Origin: an uncultured bacterium
GTDB taxonomy: Bacteria; Bacteroidota; Bacteroidia; Chitinophagales; Chitinophagaceae
Reading direction: 5' to 3'
NCBI GenBank assembly: GCA_903920455.1
Contig: CAIXLY010000012.1
Coordinates: 1 to 35,013 of the forward strand
Length of the DNA stretch: 35,013 nucleotides
This document shows, one piece after another, positions 19,058 through 26,958 of this stretch. A program made the translations under genes and the position numbers. The number at the start of each line of letters is the position of its first letter. The first letter of the stretch is position 1. Under the pieces are notes generated by a model that did no database searches, was not told where the DNA came from, and worked only from the letters and a program-made list of their open reading frames with translations.

Positions 19058-19363
19058 ATGGTCATATATAACGTTACCTATTCAGTTGAAAATAGCATAC
19101 ATCAAGAGTGGCTAAGCTGGATGAGAGAGGCCCATATCCAGGAAATCATTGAGACGGGTTTATACGTAAAGTATCAGTTTGTAAAGCTGCTTGACATGAA
19201 TGAGGAAGAATCTGCTACCTATGCTGTTCAATTTTATGCAGAAACAAAAGCGAAGCATCTCGAATTTATGATTGAGCATGAAACGGCATTTAAGCTGAAA
19301 AGCAGCAGGCATTGGGGTAATGAAGTGATGAGTTTTGGCACATTAATGCAGATTGTGCAATAA
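19058..19363 (+). CDS. DUF4286 family protein
   Basis: A 101-aa protein beginning MVIYNVTYSVENSIHQEWL. It resembles the DUF4286 family, small soluble proteins found mainly in Bacteroidota. The pattern includes IYNVT at the start, HIQEIIETGLY, an YAVQFYAET strand and a final helix before FGTLMQIV; the fold looks like a ferredoxin-like alpha-beta sandwich. No catalytic residues stand out and the function is unknown. It starts 3 nt after the exonuclease III stop, which suggests translational coupling but not necessarily a shared function. Confidence 0.75.
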   Translation: MVIYNVTYSVENSIHQEWLSWMREAHIQEIIETGLYVKYQFVKLLDMNEEESATYAVQFYAETKAKHLEFMIEHETAFKLKSSRHWGNEVMSFGTLMQIVQ

Positions 19364-19586
19364 CTGTGGAAAATTAAGTGCCATGTAAATCCACTTAGTT
19401 TTACTATAAAAACAGCCACAATTGTCGGTAAAGATTTAGCAAAACGAACCTGCTCTTTTTCAAAACCCTTGTCAATACTGGGTTTCAAAGATTTTTACCG
19501 CGATAAGATAGCCGATTCTGATATTTAACCCCATGAAAACACAGAGCAGGCTTGGCTTTTATAGGAAAAGGATGAAGAAAAAAAAT

Positions 19587-19616
19587 TTTGTTTGAATCAA
19601 AAAGCCTATAAATTTG
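19587..19616 (+). promoter_or_regulatory. Promoter of the HU gene
   Basis: TTTG (19587-19590), 18 nt, TAAATTTG (19609-19616) matches the Bacteroidota promoter pattern. The start codon lies 31 nt beyond the -7 box, leaving a short A/T-rich leader without a Shine-Dalgarno sequence, typical of highly expressed genes in this phylum. A second TTTG at 19591 gives a poorer spacing. The rest of the 284-nt gap back to DUF4286 holds only a weak hairpin (AAACCC/GGGTTT, 19463-19485). Confidence 0.6.
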
Positions 19617-19647
19617 TGAGTACACAAACCAATTAAATTTTTTCATT

Positions 19648-19917
19648 ATGAACAAAGCTGAATTGATCGCCAAGCTCTCTGATGATGCTGGCATCACAAA
19701 GACTCAAGCAAATGCAACATTGGATTCATTCATTAGCGCAGTTACCAAAACTCTTAAAGGTGGCGGCAAAGTAACCCTTGTTGGTTTCGGAACATTTTCA
19801 GTAACCAAAAGAGCTGCACGTAATGGTCGTAACCCACAGACTGGTGCTGTGATCAAGATCAAAGCGAAAAAAGTTGCAAAATTCAAAGCAGGTAAAGAAT
19901 TGTCTGCAAAGATCTGA
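19648..19917 (+). CDS. hup: HU family DNA-binding protein
   Basis: An 89-aa protein of exactly the HU type: MNKAELIAKLSDDAGITKTQ, then the helical dimerisation region, LVGFGTFSVTKRAARNGRNP (the start of the beta-arm) and GAVIKIKAKKVAKFKAGKEL at the end. HU dimers bend and compact DNA. The arm tip contains the conserved RNP with proline for intercalation. It has its own promoter and a strong terminator, so it is mainly a single-gene transcript. Confidence 0.96.
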   Translation: MNKAELIAKLSDDAGITKTQANATLDSFISAVTKTLKGGGKVTLVGFGTFSVTKRAARNGRNPQTGAVIKIKAKKVAKFKAGKELSAKI

Positions 19918-19933
19918 TCGCAACAAAACAAAT

Positions 19934-19973
19934 AAAAGAAAAGCAAGACGCTTTCGTGTCTTGCTTTTCTTTT
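19934..19973 (+). terminator. Intrinsic terminator after HU
   Basis: A 16-nt arm (19934-19949) is perfectly complementary to 19958-19973. With a further G-T and C-G pair the loop is TTTC. The arm is A-rich on the 5' side and T-rich on the 3' side (CTTGCTTTTCTTTT), giving hairpin and U-tract in one. It would largely end the HU transcript before the THX gene. Confidence 0.9.
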
Positions 19974-19999
19974 CTAATCACTTTAATAAATAAACTATC

Positions 20000-20104
20000 A
20001 TGGGAAGAGGCGACAAAAAAACTAAGAAAGGAAAGATTTTTAAAGGTTCATTCGGTAAATCTAGACCGGCAAAGACAAAAAAGGTTTTTTCAAAAAAGGC
20101 ATAA
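20000..20104 (+). CDS. 30S ribosomal protein THX
   Basis: A 34-aa, extremely basic peptide beginning MGRGDKKTKKGKIFKGSFGK and ending KKVFSKKA. The GRGDKKTKKGK...GSFGKSRPAK pattern is that of bacterial THX, which sits in the head of the small ribosomal subunit and is widespread in Bacteroidota. It lies 26 nt beyond the HU terminator. I see no clear TAnnTTTG promoter in the gap, so it may depend on read-through from HU or on a promoter I cannot recognise. Confidence 0.88.
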   Translation: MGRGDKKTKKGKIFKGSFGKSRPAKTKKVFSKKA

Positions 20105-20212
20105 TTTATATGTGAGGCATGAGATGAGAGAGGCGAGCGATGACTCTATGCATAGGCTATTCTCCGTAACTATTCCCTTCTCATGTCTCTCATCACGGCA
20201 AATCCTATCTAG
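20105..20212. repeat. Intergenic dyad built from ATGAGA words
   Basis: Between THX and pdxH the plus strand carries GGCATGAGATGAGAGAGG near 20114-20131 and, about 50 nt later, TTCTCATGTCTCTCATCAC. CATGAGA and ATGAGAGA recur in inverted orientation, giving an imperfect stem. It may act as a bidirectional terminator for the convergent genes or be a decayed intergenic repeat. Confidence 0.35.
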
Positions 20213-20848
20213 CTAAGGAGCAAGCCTAACAATACTCCAACCTTCTTCCCTTTTTGTATATTCAATTCTGTCGTGCAGCCTGCTGCTACGTCCCTGCCAG
20301 AATTCGATCTTTTCAGGAATAACCCTAAATCCACCCCAGTGTGGCGGACGGGGAATCTCTTCTGTTGTAAAGCGGTCTTCAAGTGTTTTGAAGTTGTCTT
20401 CAAGATCCTTCCTGCCCTCAATTACCCTGCTCTGGGGTGAAGCCCAGGCACCAAGACGGCTGCCTATCGGGCGGCTATGAAAATACAGATCGCTTTCCTC
20501 TGCAGATACTTTTCCGCAAGAGCCTTCAATCCTCACTTGCCGCTCCAGCTCTTTCCAAAAAAACACCAAAGAAGCAAATGGATTGATCAATAGATGGATC
20601 CCTTTTTCGCTCTCATAATTTGTAAAGAATACAAACCCATTGTGATCGAAGCCTTTGAGCAATACAATACGGGCAGATGGCTTCCCTTCAGCGCTTACCG
20701 TTGAAAGCGTCATGGCGTTTACCTCATCAATTTTCGATGTTAGCGCATCTTCCCACCACTGTCCAAACTGACTTATTGGATCAGGCTGAACATCGCTTTC
20801 AGAGAGCGATTTAAATTGATAATCTTTTCGAATGGAAGAGATAGACAT
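20213..20848 (-). CDS. pdxH: Pyridoxamine 5'-phosphate oxidase
   Basis: A 211-aa FMN-dependent oxidase that makes pyridoxal 5'-phosphate from pyridoxine or pyridoxamine phosphate. Recognisable stretches are MTLSTVSAEGKPSARIVLLK, FVFFTNYESEKG (FMN binding), LVFFWKELERQVRIEG, FHSRPIGSRLGAWASPQS and the C-terminal WGGFRVIPEKIEFWQGRSSR followed by LHDR, all in family order. The ATG at 20848 (MSISSIRKDY) is preferred to an in-frame TTG two codons upstream, which is part of a TTTG box. It lies downstream of pyrH on the same strand, separated by an inverted-repeat region. Confidence 0.95.
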   Translation of the reverse strand: MSISSIRKDYQFKSLSESDVQPDPISQFGQWWEDALTSKIDEVNAMTLSTVSAEGKPSARIVLLKGFDHNGFVFFTNYESEKGIHLLINPFASLVFFWKELERQVRIEGSCGKVSAEESDLYFHSRPIGSRLGAWASPQSRVIEGRKDLEDNFKTLEDRFTTEEIPRPPHWGGFRVIPEKIEFWQGRSSRLHDRIEYTKREEGWSIVRLAP

Positions 20849-20867
20849 GTTCAAACTTTAGTTAATT

Positions 20868-20947
20868 GGCGCCAGATACCAGATTAAACCATTGGGTTCG
20901 GAGGGCTGAAACTATAACATGATGCTGGGCATCTGGCATCTGACGCC
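20868..20947. repeat. 17-bp imperfect inverted repeat between pyrH and pdxH
   Basis: GGCGCCAGATACCAGAT (20868-20884) and the reverse complement of 20931-20947 (GGCGTCAGATGCCAGAT) differ at only two of 17 positions, separated by 46 nt. Each arm itself contains the tandem word CCAGAT/TCAGAT. The transcript could fold into a long stem between pyrH and pdxH. No T-run follows. Confidence 0.7.
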
Positions 20948-20960
20948 TGATGCTTACTCA

Positions 20961-21671
20961 TCATTGAACCAACGTACCAATTTTATCTCCCAATATCAAA
21001 CGCTTCAGATTTCCTTCTTCATTCATATCAAATACTATGATTGGGACATTATTCTCCATACACAGCGTAAAGGCAGTCATGTCCATGATCTTCAAATTCA
21101 TATCAATGCATTCTTTAAAAGAAATGGTATCATACTTCTGAGCAGTAGGGTCTTTTTCCGGATCAGCAGTATAAATGCCGTTTACACGGGTTCCTTTAAG
21201 GATCACATCGGCCTGAATTTCAACAGCACGAAGAGAACCAGCAGTGTCTGTTGTAAAATATGGATTACCGGTACCAGCCCCAAAAATAACTACACGATTC
21301 TTTTCAAGATGCCTAATCGCTCTTCGTCTGATATACGGCTCAGCAATCTGTTCCATTTTAATTGCACTCTGAAGTCTTGTATGCATGCCTTGCTTCTCGA
21401 GCATAGCCTGAATAGCCATTGCATTGATCACAGTTGCAAGCATTCCCATATAATCGCCATGAGCACGCTCAATACCTGTTTCAGATTCATTCATACCCCT
21501 ATAAATATTTCCACCGCCAATAACTATGGCTACTTGCACACCAAGGTCAACTACACTTTTAATTTCGCGGGCATATCTACTCACCATATTGGGGTCGATG
21601 CCAAAATTACTTTCTCCCATTAGAGACTCGCCAGATAACTTTAGCAATATTCTTTTGTATATAGGTTGCAT
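20961..21671 (-). CDS. pyrH: UMP kinase
   Basis: A 236-aa amino-acid-kinase-fold UMP kinase, normal bacterial length. Motifs are [12 protein letters not shown] at the N-terminus, [13 protein letters not shown], the UMP-site region around [15 protein letters not shown], and [18 protein letters not shown], then [13 protein letters not shown]. It phosphorylates UMP to UDP. It follows tsf on the minus strand but a terminator separates them, so it probably has its own promoter. A long antisense open frame over this gene is a coding shadow. Confidence 0.96.
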   Translation of the reverse strand: MQPIYKRILLKLSGESLMGESNFGIDPNMVSRYAREIKSVVDLGVQVAIVIGGGNIYRGMNESETGIERAHGDYMGMLATVINAMAIQAMLEKQGMHTRLQSAIKMEQIAEPYIRRRAIRHLEKNRVVIFGAGTGNPYFTTDTAGSLRAVEIQADVILKGTRVNGIYTADPEKDPTAQKYDTISFKECIDMNLKIMDMTAFTLCMENNVPIIVFDMNEEGNLKRLILGDKIGTLVQ

Positions 21672-21726
21672 ACTGCGAATATACGATGGATAAGGAAACC
21701 TTTATATCCCAAAATTCACAAAAACA

Positions 21727-21754
21727 AAAAGGGCCCCAATGTTGGAGCCCTTTT
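21727..21754 (-). terminator. Intrinsic terminator after tsf
   Basis: On the minus strand AAAAGGGC (21754-21747) pairs with GCCCTTTT (21734-21727), with CCAA/TTGG extending the stem inside. A T-rich tail (TTTTTGTTTTTG) follows. It would end the rpsB-tsf transcript before pyrH. Confidence 0.85.
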
Positions 21755-21774
21755 CAAGAATATATTTGTGCTTT

Positions 21775-22608
21775 CTAGCCTAGTGCAACGCGCTTAAACA
21801 TCAATACTTTAAGGTCTGCATCTTTAGATTTGATATAATCAGCTACAGACATTCCGCCATCTTTTACAAAGGCTTGGGCAAGTAGTGTGCTTTCTTTAAA
21901 GAAGGAGTTTAGTTTGCCGTCAGCAATCTTTAAAATCATTTCATCAGGCTTGCCTGCCATCTTAGGATCATTTTTGATCAACTCAATGATTACTGCCTTT
22001 TCTCTTTCCACTGCTTCTGGAGAAACAGATGAAGGATCAACTGCAACAGGGTTCATTGCTGCAATTTGCATTGCAAGATCTTTACCCACTTCAGGATTTG
22101 CCTTGCTCAGTCCAACCAAAACACCCATGCGGTTTGCACCGTGAATGTATGATGATACGAATTCAGCATCAATTCTCTCAAATTTTGAGATGCCTATCTT
22201 TTCTCCGATACTTGCAAGTTTATCATTGATAAGGTCTGCAACTTTAACACCGTTAATCTCAATAGCATTGAGCTCGTCGGTGGATTTTACATTTTTTGCA
22301 ATCGCAGCATCCATGATGCTTTGAGCAAATGCAATGAATTCAACATTCTTACTCACGAAATCAGTCTCACAACTAAGGCACAATGTAATGCCAGTTTTGT
22401 TATCCGCTGTTGTCTTTGCAAGAACAACACCTTCTTTAGCATCACGGTCACCCCTTAGTGCGGCAACTTTTTGTCCTTTCTTTCTAAGCCAATCGATAGC
22501 GGCCTCGATGTCACCATTATTTTCGGTGAGGGCCTTACGACAATCCATCATACCAGCTCCAGTCATTTGACGAAGCTTATTTATTTCTGCTGCTGTAATT
22601 GTTGACAT
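21775..22608 (-). CDS. tsf: Translation elongation factor Ts
   Basis: A 277-aa EF-Ts starting MSTITAAEINKLRQMTGAGM, with the family signature TGAGMMDCRKAL (EF-Tu contact helix) and SCETDFVSKN. The later region contains GVLVGLSK and LAMQIAAMNP. It exchanges GDP for GTP on EF-Tu. An in-frame upstream start would add ten residues before the conserved MSTITAAEI and is disfavoured. It lies 73 nt after rpsB. Confidence 0.96.
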   Translation of the reverse strand: MSTITAAEINKLRQMTGAGMMDCRKALTENNGDIEAAIDWLRKKGQKVAALRGDRDAKEGVVLAKTTADNKTGITLCLSCETDFVSKNVEFIAFAQSIMDAAIAKNVKSTDELNAIEINGVKVADLINDKLASIGEKIGISKFERIDAEFVSSYIHGANRMGVLVGLSKANPEVGKDLAMQIAAMNPVAVDPSSVSPEAVEREKAVIIELIKNDPKMAGKPDEMILKIADGKLNSFFKESTLLAQAFVKDGGMSVADYIKSKDADLKVLMFKRVALG

Positions 22609-22681
22609 ATCTAATCTCCGGCACCATGATACATTCAATCTGGGGCACGTATTTTAAGTTATTGAAATGATAAGGTTGATG

Positions 22682-23554
22682 TTATCTCTTTTGAGCAGGC
22701 TTGCGACCACCGGTACCCGCTGCAGGAACCCTGCGTTTAGGTGCTCCAACAGCTTCTTTGCCTCTCTTTGCCCCTTCACTATCTACATCTTCATCAACAG
22801 AAAACTTCATTGTGCTTTCTGATGAATCATCGCTTTCATCGCCTTCTTCAGACTTCTCAGCCTGACGCTCTGCAAGACCTTCTGCGATAGCAGCAGTGAT
22901 GTAATTGGTTATGATTGCAATAGATTTGGTTGCATCATCATTGGAAGGAACTGGGAAATCAACCTTGTTAGGATCACAGTTGGTATCAACCATGCCAAAT
23001 GTTGTTATGCCGAGGCGCTTTGCTTCTGACATAGCAATGTGTTCGTGGCCAATATCAATGATAAACAATGCTGCAGGTACACGTCCAAGCTGAGCTATAC
23101 CGCCCAATACCTTTTCCATTTTATCCCTGTCTCTTGAAAGTTGAAGACGTTCTTTTTTTGTGATGTTATCGAAACTTCCATCACTAAGCATTTTTTCAAT
23201 GCTCTGCATTTTCTTCACCGACTTACGAACGGTATTGAAGTTGGTAAGCATACCACCAAGCCAACGCTCAGTAACAAACGGCATGTTCACCTTTCTTGCA
23301 CACTCAGTAACGATCTCTTTTGCCTGCTTCTTAGTACCAACAAACATGATCTTTTTACCGCTTTTGGCGATATTCTTAAGTGCTAGTGCAGTTTCCTGTA
23401 AGCACTCAACAGTTTTGTTCAGATCAATGATGTGAATACCTTTTTTCTCTGCATAGATGTAAGGCAACATCTTCGGATTCCACTTCTTACGTAAGTGCCC
23501 GAAGTGAACACCGGCTTCCAAGAGTTGCTGCTGCAGTGTAGTATTGTTTTCCAT
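22682..23554 (-). CDS. rpsB: 30S ribosomal protein S2 with long charged C-terminal tail
   Basis: The first about 230 residues are standard S2: LLEAGVHFGHLRKKWNPKM, YIYAEKKGIHIIDLNKT, KIMFVGTKKQAKEIV, RWLGGMLTNF and GMVDTNCDPNKVDFPVPSNDDATKSI. After this the protein continues for about 58 residues, first acidic (EKSEEGDESDDSSE), then basic (GAPKRRVPAAG ... GGRKPAQKR), giving 290 aa against about 240 in Escherichia coli. Such tails occur in Bacteroidota S2, and their role is unknown. It is in the order rplM-rpsI-rpsB-tsf. Confidence 0.96.
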   Translation of the reverse strand: MENNTTLQQQLLEAGVHFGHLRKKWNPKMLPYIYAEKKGIHIIDLNKTVECLQETALALKNIAKSGKKIMFVGTKKQAKEIVTECARKVNMPFVTERWLGGMLTNFNTVRKSVKKMQSIEKMLSDGSFDNITKKERLQLSRDRDKMEKVLGGIAQLGRVPAALFIIDIGHEHIAMSEAKRLGITTFGMVDTNCDPNKVDFPVPSNDDATKSIAIITNYITAAIAEGLAERQAEKSEEGDESDDSSESTMKFSVDEDVDSEGAKRGKEAVGAPKRRVPAAGTGGRKPAQKR

Positions 23555-23632
23555 TGTAAAATGTATGTTTTAAATTCTTGATTAAATGTTAGAACACAGT
23601 CTATCGTCGAGTTGTCAACAATAGAGATTCCA

Positions 23633-24022
23633 TTATCGTTTGCTGAACTGGAAGCTTCTTCTTGCTTTCTTCTTACCGAATTTCTTACGTTCAACACCCC
23701 TAGGATCCCTTCTAAGCAGTCCAGCTGCTTTTAGAACAGGCCTAAATTCAGGATTGAGGGAAATCAATGCGCGTGCAATTCCGAGCTTTGATGCCTCAGC
23801 TTGTCCTTTTTTACCGCCGCCGGCAGCATTGATTTTGATATCGTACTTTCCTGCGCCTTCAACAGCGATGATAGGAAGTTCCACCTGGTTTTGAAGGTAT
23901 ACCTGAGGGAAATATGCCTTATAATCAAGATCGTTTACTACGATATTACCAGCTCCCTTACTAAGGAAAACCCTGGTAACCGCTTCTTTTCTACGACCAA
24001 GTCCATTTTTTTGTTTTTCCAT
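23633..24022 (-). CDS. rpsI: 30S ribosomal protein S9
   Basis: A 129-aa S9 with family hallmarks: GLGRRKEAVTRVFLSKGAGN, INVAAGG-type sequence (INAAGGGKKGQAEASKLGIA), RALISLNPEFRPVLKAAGLL, RRDPRGVERKKFGKKKARR and the C-terminal FQFSKR, whose end reaches the decoding site. It starts 27 nt after rplM, the near-universal L13-S9 pair. Confidence 0.97.
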   Translation of the reverse strand: MEKQKNGLGRRKEAVTRVFLSKGAGNIVVNDLDYKAYFPQVYLQNQVELPIIAVEGAGKYDIKINAAGGGKKGQAEASKLGIARALISLNPEFRPVLKAAGLLRRDPRGVERKKFGKKKARRSFQFSKR

Positions 24023-24049
24023 TACTATTTTTTTGAAATCGTTTTAAAA

Positions 24050-24493
24050 TTAGAATTTGAAAGGAGTTGGCTGTTGCGCAGTGTGCGGATGCTCCACGCC
24101 TGCATAAACAAACAACTTCTTGATCATTTGGCGACCGAGCCTGTTTTTTGGAAGCATTCCCTTCACAGCCCTTTCTACGATTTGCTCTGGACGACGCTTA
24201 ATCAAATCCTTTGCAATTTCAATCTTTTGTCCACCTGGATACCCAGTCACGTGCTGGTATTCCTTGTAATTCAATTTGTTTCCTGTAAAAACGACCTTTT
24301 CTGCGTTGATAACGATAACATAGTCTCCGCAATCAACATGGGGCGAATAATACGCTTTGTTCTTTCCGCGTAGAACTGAAGCGATCTTGCTGCAGATTCG
24401 TCCCACAGTTTGATTGGTTCCGTCTACAACGTGCCATTTGCGTTGTACGGAAGCTGCATTTGCATGCTTTGTGGTAAAATGTAGTTTACTCAT
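24050..24493 (-). CDS. rplM: 50S ribosomal protein L13
   Basis: A 147-aa L13 with WHVVDGTNQTVGRICSKIAS, LRGKNKAYYSPHVDCGDYVI, VINAEKVVFTGNK, YKEYQHVTGYPGG, RPEQIVERAVKGMLPKNRLG and a C-terminal VYAGVEHPHTAQQP, all in family order. It is first of the rplM-rpsI-rpsB-tsf cluster and has a leader of roughly 80 nt with small hairpins. Confidence 0.97.
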   Translation of the reverse strand: MSKLHFTTKHANAASVQRKWHVVDGTNQTVGRICSKIASVLRGKNKAYYSPHVDCGDYVIVINAEKVVFTGNKLNYKEYQHVTGYPGGQKIEIAKDLIKRRPEQIVERAVKGMLPKNRLGRQMIKKLFVYAGVEHPHTAQQPTPFKF

Positions 24494-24865
24494 ATTAACT
24501 TATTTTCGGATTTGAATCCGGGTTTAAAAATATGTTCCCGCCATCCCGGGGACATCCCTTTCTCTTTAAAAGGGAGCGCAAAGTTAATGGAAAGACTGAG
24601 CATAATCGCATAAAAATAGGCATATTTTTTACAGGGCCTCCATAACTAATTGATTTTCAATAAATATTTTGCCTTCTAATAAATTCATCCCCTTCATCCG
24701 TGGGAATTCCCCCCTTGTGTTCCCCAAAAAATTGATTCCCCGCCCAACCGATTAGTTCGCAAAACGTTAAACAGTGGGTGCCAGAAAAATGATCTGTCAA
24801 CAAAAACAATCTCAATAATGCAATGACAGAAAAGAAATTCTACTTTTAAGGCTTAAGGAATCAAC
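24494..24865. other. 372-nt divergent intergenic region between rplM and ligA
   Basis: No gene is seen on either strand. It holds the rplM leader and its candidate -7 box on the left, with hairpins near 24515-24530 and 24555-24575. The ligA side is AT-rich with no convincing two-box promoter; TACTTTTA near 24840-24848 is one base off the -7 consensus. The centre contains C-rich stretches with no structure I recognise. Confidence 0.45.
24579..24586 (-). promoter_or_regulatory. Candidate -7 element upstream of rplM
   Basis: On the minus strand TAACTTTG matches TAnnTTTG, about 85 nt before the L13 start. No TTG is found 19-21 nt further upstream. The leader that would follow contains CCCTTT...AAAGGG and CGGATT-CA-AATCCG hairpins, which could take part in autogenous ribosomal-protein control. 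Confidence 0.35.
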
Positions 24866-26950
24866 ATGCAGCAGGGTAAAGACATTGTGTTCTTTCAGGA
24901 TAAAAGCAAAGAATTCATCGCTCAATCGGAAGACCAGGATTTTCTAAGGGAAAACATAGCATTATTAAGGGATGTAATCCGTTTTCACGAAAACAGGTAT
25001 TATGTAATGAACGATCCGCTGATCGCTGACGTTGAGTTTGATCTTTTGTACGCCTCCCTTAAAAAGGTAGAAGACAACACCCCCTCCTTAATAACCCCAG
25101 ATTCCCCTACGCAACGGGTTGGACCCGGAATCACAAAACAGTTTAAGACGGTTCAGCACCTGGTGCCCATGCTTTCATTGGAGAACTCATACAATGCAGA
25201 GGATTTATTGGAATGGGATCGAAAAGCGAGAGAACTCTCAGGATTAGACCGCTTGTCTTTTTGTGTTGAGCCAAAATTTGATGGGGCAAGCATTTCCATC
25301 ATGTATGAAAATGACCTGTTCATCAGGGGTGCAACAAGGGGAGATGGGATTGCAGGCGAAGACATTACCTTAAACCTAAAACAGATTAAGTCAATTCCGC
25401 TATCAGCCGCGTTCTCAACATACGGAATTGAACAAGTGGAAATTCGCGGAGAGGTGTTGATGAATAAAGAGAACTTCAGAAAATTCAATGAGCAACTTCT
25501 CGAACAAAATATGCCCCCACTGGCAAATCCGCGAAATGCAGCATCTGGATCATTAAGAATGAAAGATGCCAAGCTCGTTGGAAAGAGAAACCTTGAAGCA
25601 TTTATTTATCACATCGCTTATGTTCATTACAAGGATGATGCAAAAGAGATTCCCTCCCATTCAAAAAGTCTTGAAATGCTCTGGGAACTTGGGTTTAGAA
25701 GTCCAGTTCATGAAAAGAAAGTCTTAACCGGAATTCAATCAGTTATTGATTTCTGTCAGGAATATGAAGAAAAACGAGATACGCTTCCCTATGAGATTGA
25801 TGGATTGGTCATTAAGGTAAATGAGCTTGCACTGCAGGATAAACTAGGGATGACAACCCATCATCCCCGATGGGCCATTGCTTATAAATTTAAAGCAAGG
25901 CAATCAACCAGCAAATTGCTGCAGGTAGAGTTTCAAATCGGAAGAACCGGAAGCATCACCCCTGTTGCAAAAATTCAGCCAGTACATATCGGTGGTGTAA
26001 TGGTATCTTCCATTTCTTTACACAATGAAGAATTTATCCGTGAAAAAAATATCCGCATCGGAGATACATTGCTGGTTGAACGCGCCGGAGATGTGATACC
26101 ATATATTGTAAAATCATTCCCTGAACTAAGAAATGGAACCGAGACAGAAATTAAATTTCCTTCTCACTGTCCGGTCTGCAACACCCAACTCATCAAGCCC
26201 GAAACCGAGGCAGTATGGAGATGCCCAAACAACCAGTGCGAATCGCAAGTAATAGAAAGAATAATCCATTTTACGAGTAAAGATGCGATGGATATCCGTG
26301 GATTAGGCGATGCCAGTATTAAAAAGTTTTACGAAATGGGATGGATAAAAGACATCCCATCAATTTATCATCTCCCATATGATAAATTGAAACAGATGGA
26401 GGGATTGGGGGCAAGATCTGTTTCCAATCTCATGGAAGCAATTGAAAAATCAAAATCACAACCACTATACCGACTAATCAATGCCCTTGGCATTAGATAT
26501 GTTGGTGAAACAACAGCCAAAACAATTGCACAATCAGTAAGCCACCTGCTGGACCTTAGCAAGATGGACAAAGAGCAGATGCAACAGATTGAAGACGTTG
26601 GAGTAAAAGTTGCTGAAAGCATCTGCCAGTTTTTTAAAGCAGAAGAGCATATTGAAATGCTAAAAAAACTTGAGGAGTCAGGACTTCAGCTTCACAGCAT
26701 TAAAAAACAATCCAGTGGCGGATCCCTTGAAGGAAAAACATTTCTATTTACTGGAACCCTAATGAAATTAAAAAGGTCTGATGCAGAATCAATGGCGGAA
26801 TCACAAGGAGGAAAAATACTCACTGGCGTTAGCTCAAAACTCAACTACCTCGTTGTTGGAGAAGATGCAGGATCCAAGCTTGAGAAAGCAAAAAAAATTG
26901 CCACGATACAGATATTGGATGAGGATGGATTTTTGAAATTATTGGAATAA
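24866..26950 (+). CDS. ligA: NAD-dependent DNA ligase LigA
   Basis: A 694-aa ligase with the complete domain order. The N-terminal Ia domain has the ENRYYVMNDPLIADVEFD NMN-binding pattern. The adenylation domain has active Lys137 in EPKFDGAS, followed by RGDGIAGEDIT and EVRGE-type IRGEVLM. The OB fold contains QIGRTGSITPVAKIQPV. A four-Cys zinc finger (CPVCNTQL ... RCPNNQCE), helix-hairpin-helix repeats and a BRCT domain (GKTFLFTGTL to LVVGEDAGSKLEKAK) complete the chain. It seals nicks in replication and repair. The first ATG gives a slightly long N-terminus; no better internal start is seen. Confidence 0.97.
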   Translation: MQQGKDIVFFQDKSKEFIAQSEDQDFLRENIALLRDVIRFHENRYYVMNDPLIADVEFDLLYASLKKVEDNTPSLITPDSPTQRVGPGITKQFKTVQHLVPMLSLENSYNAEDLLEWDRKARELSGLDRLSFCVEPKFDGASISIMYENDLFIRGATRGDGIAGEDITLNLKQIKSIPLSAAFSTYGIEQVEIRGEVLMNKENFRKFNEQLLEQNMPPLANPRNAASGSLRMKDAKLVGKRNLEAFIYHIAYVHYKDDAKEIPSHSKSLEMLWELGFRSPVHEKKVLTGIQSVIDFCQEYEEKRDTLPYEIDGLVIKVNELALQDKLGMTTHHPRWAIAYKFKARQSTSKLLQVEFQIGRTGSITPVAKIQPVHIGGVMVSSISLHNEEFIREKNIRIGDTLLVERAGDVIPYIVKSFPELRNGTETEIKFPSHCPVCNTQLIKPETEAVWRCPNNQCESQVIERIIHFTSKDAMDIRGLGDASIKKFYEMGWIKDIPSIYHLPYDKLKQMEGLGARSVSNLMEAIEKSKSQPLYRLINALGIRYVGETTAKTIAQSVSHLLDLSKMDKEQMQQIEDVGVKVAESICQFFKAEEHIEMLKKLEESGLQLHSIKKQSSGGSLEGKTFLFTGTLMKLKRSDAESMAESQGGKILTGVSSKLNYLVVGEDAGSKLEKAKKIATIQILDEDGFLKLLE

Positions 26951-26958
26951 ATATTTAG

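Noticed and set aside
19449-19550. CCTGCTCT and AGAGCAGG inverted pair upstream of HU
   Set aside because: Only 8 bp with an 86-nt separation; likely chance.
19956-20216. Open frame of 86 codons starting in the HU terminator
   Set aside because: It overlaps the THX gene in another frame, starts inside a terminator stem and has no recognisable pattern.
20919-21623. Plus-strand open frame of 234 codons antisense to pyrH
   Set aside because: The opposite strand encodes a complete, motif-perfect UMP kinase; the antisense translation has no family pattern.
23801-24373. Plus-strand open frame of 190 codons across rpsI and rplM
   Set aside because: It is the antisense shadow of two ribosomal protein genes and spans their intergenic gap.
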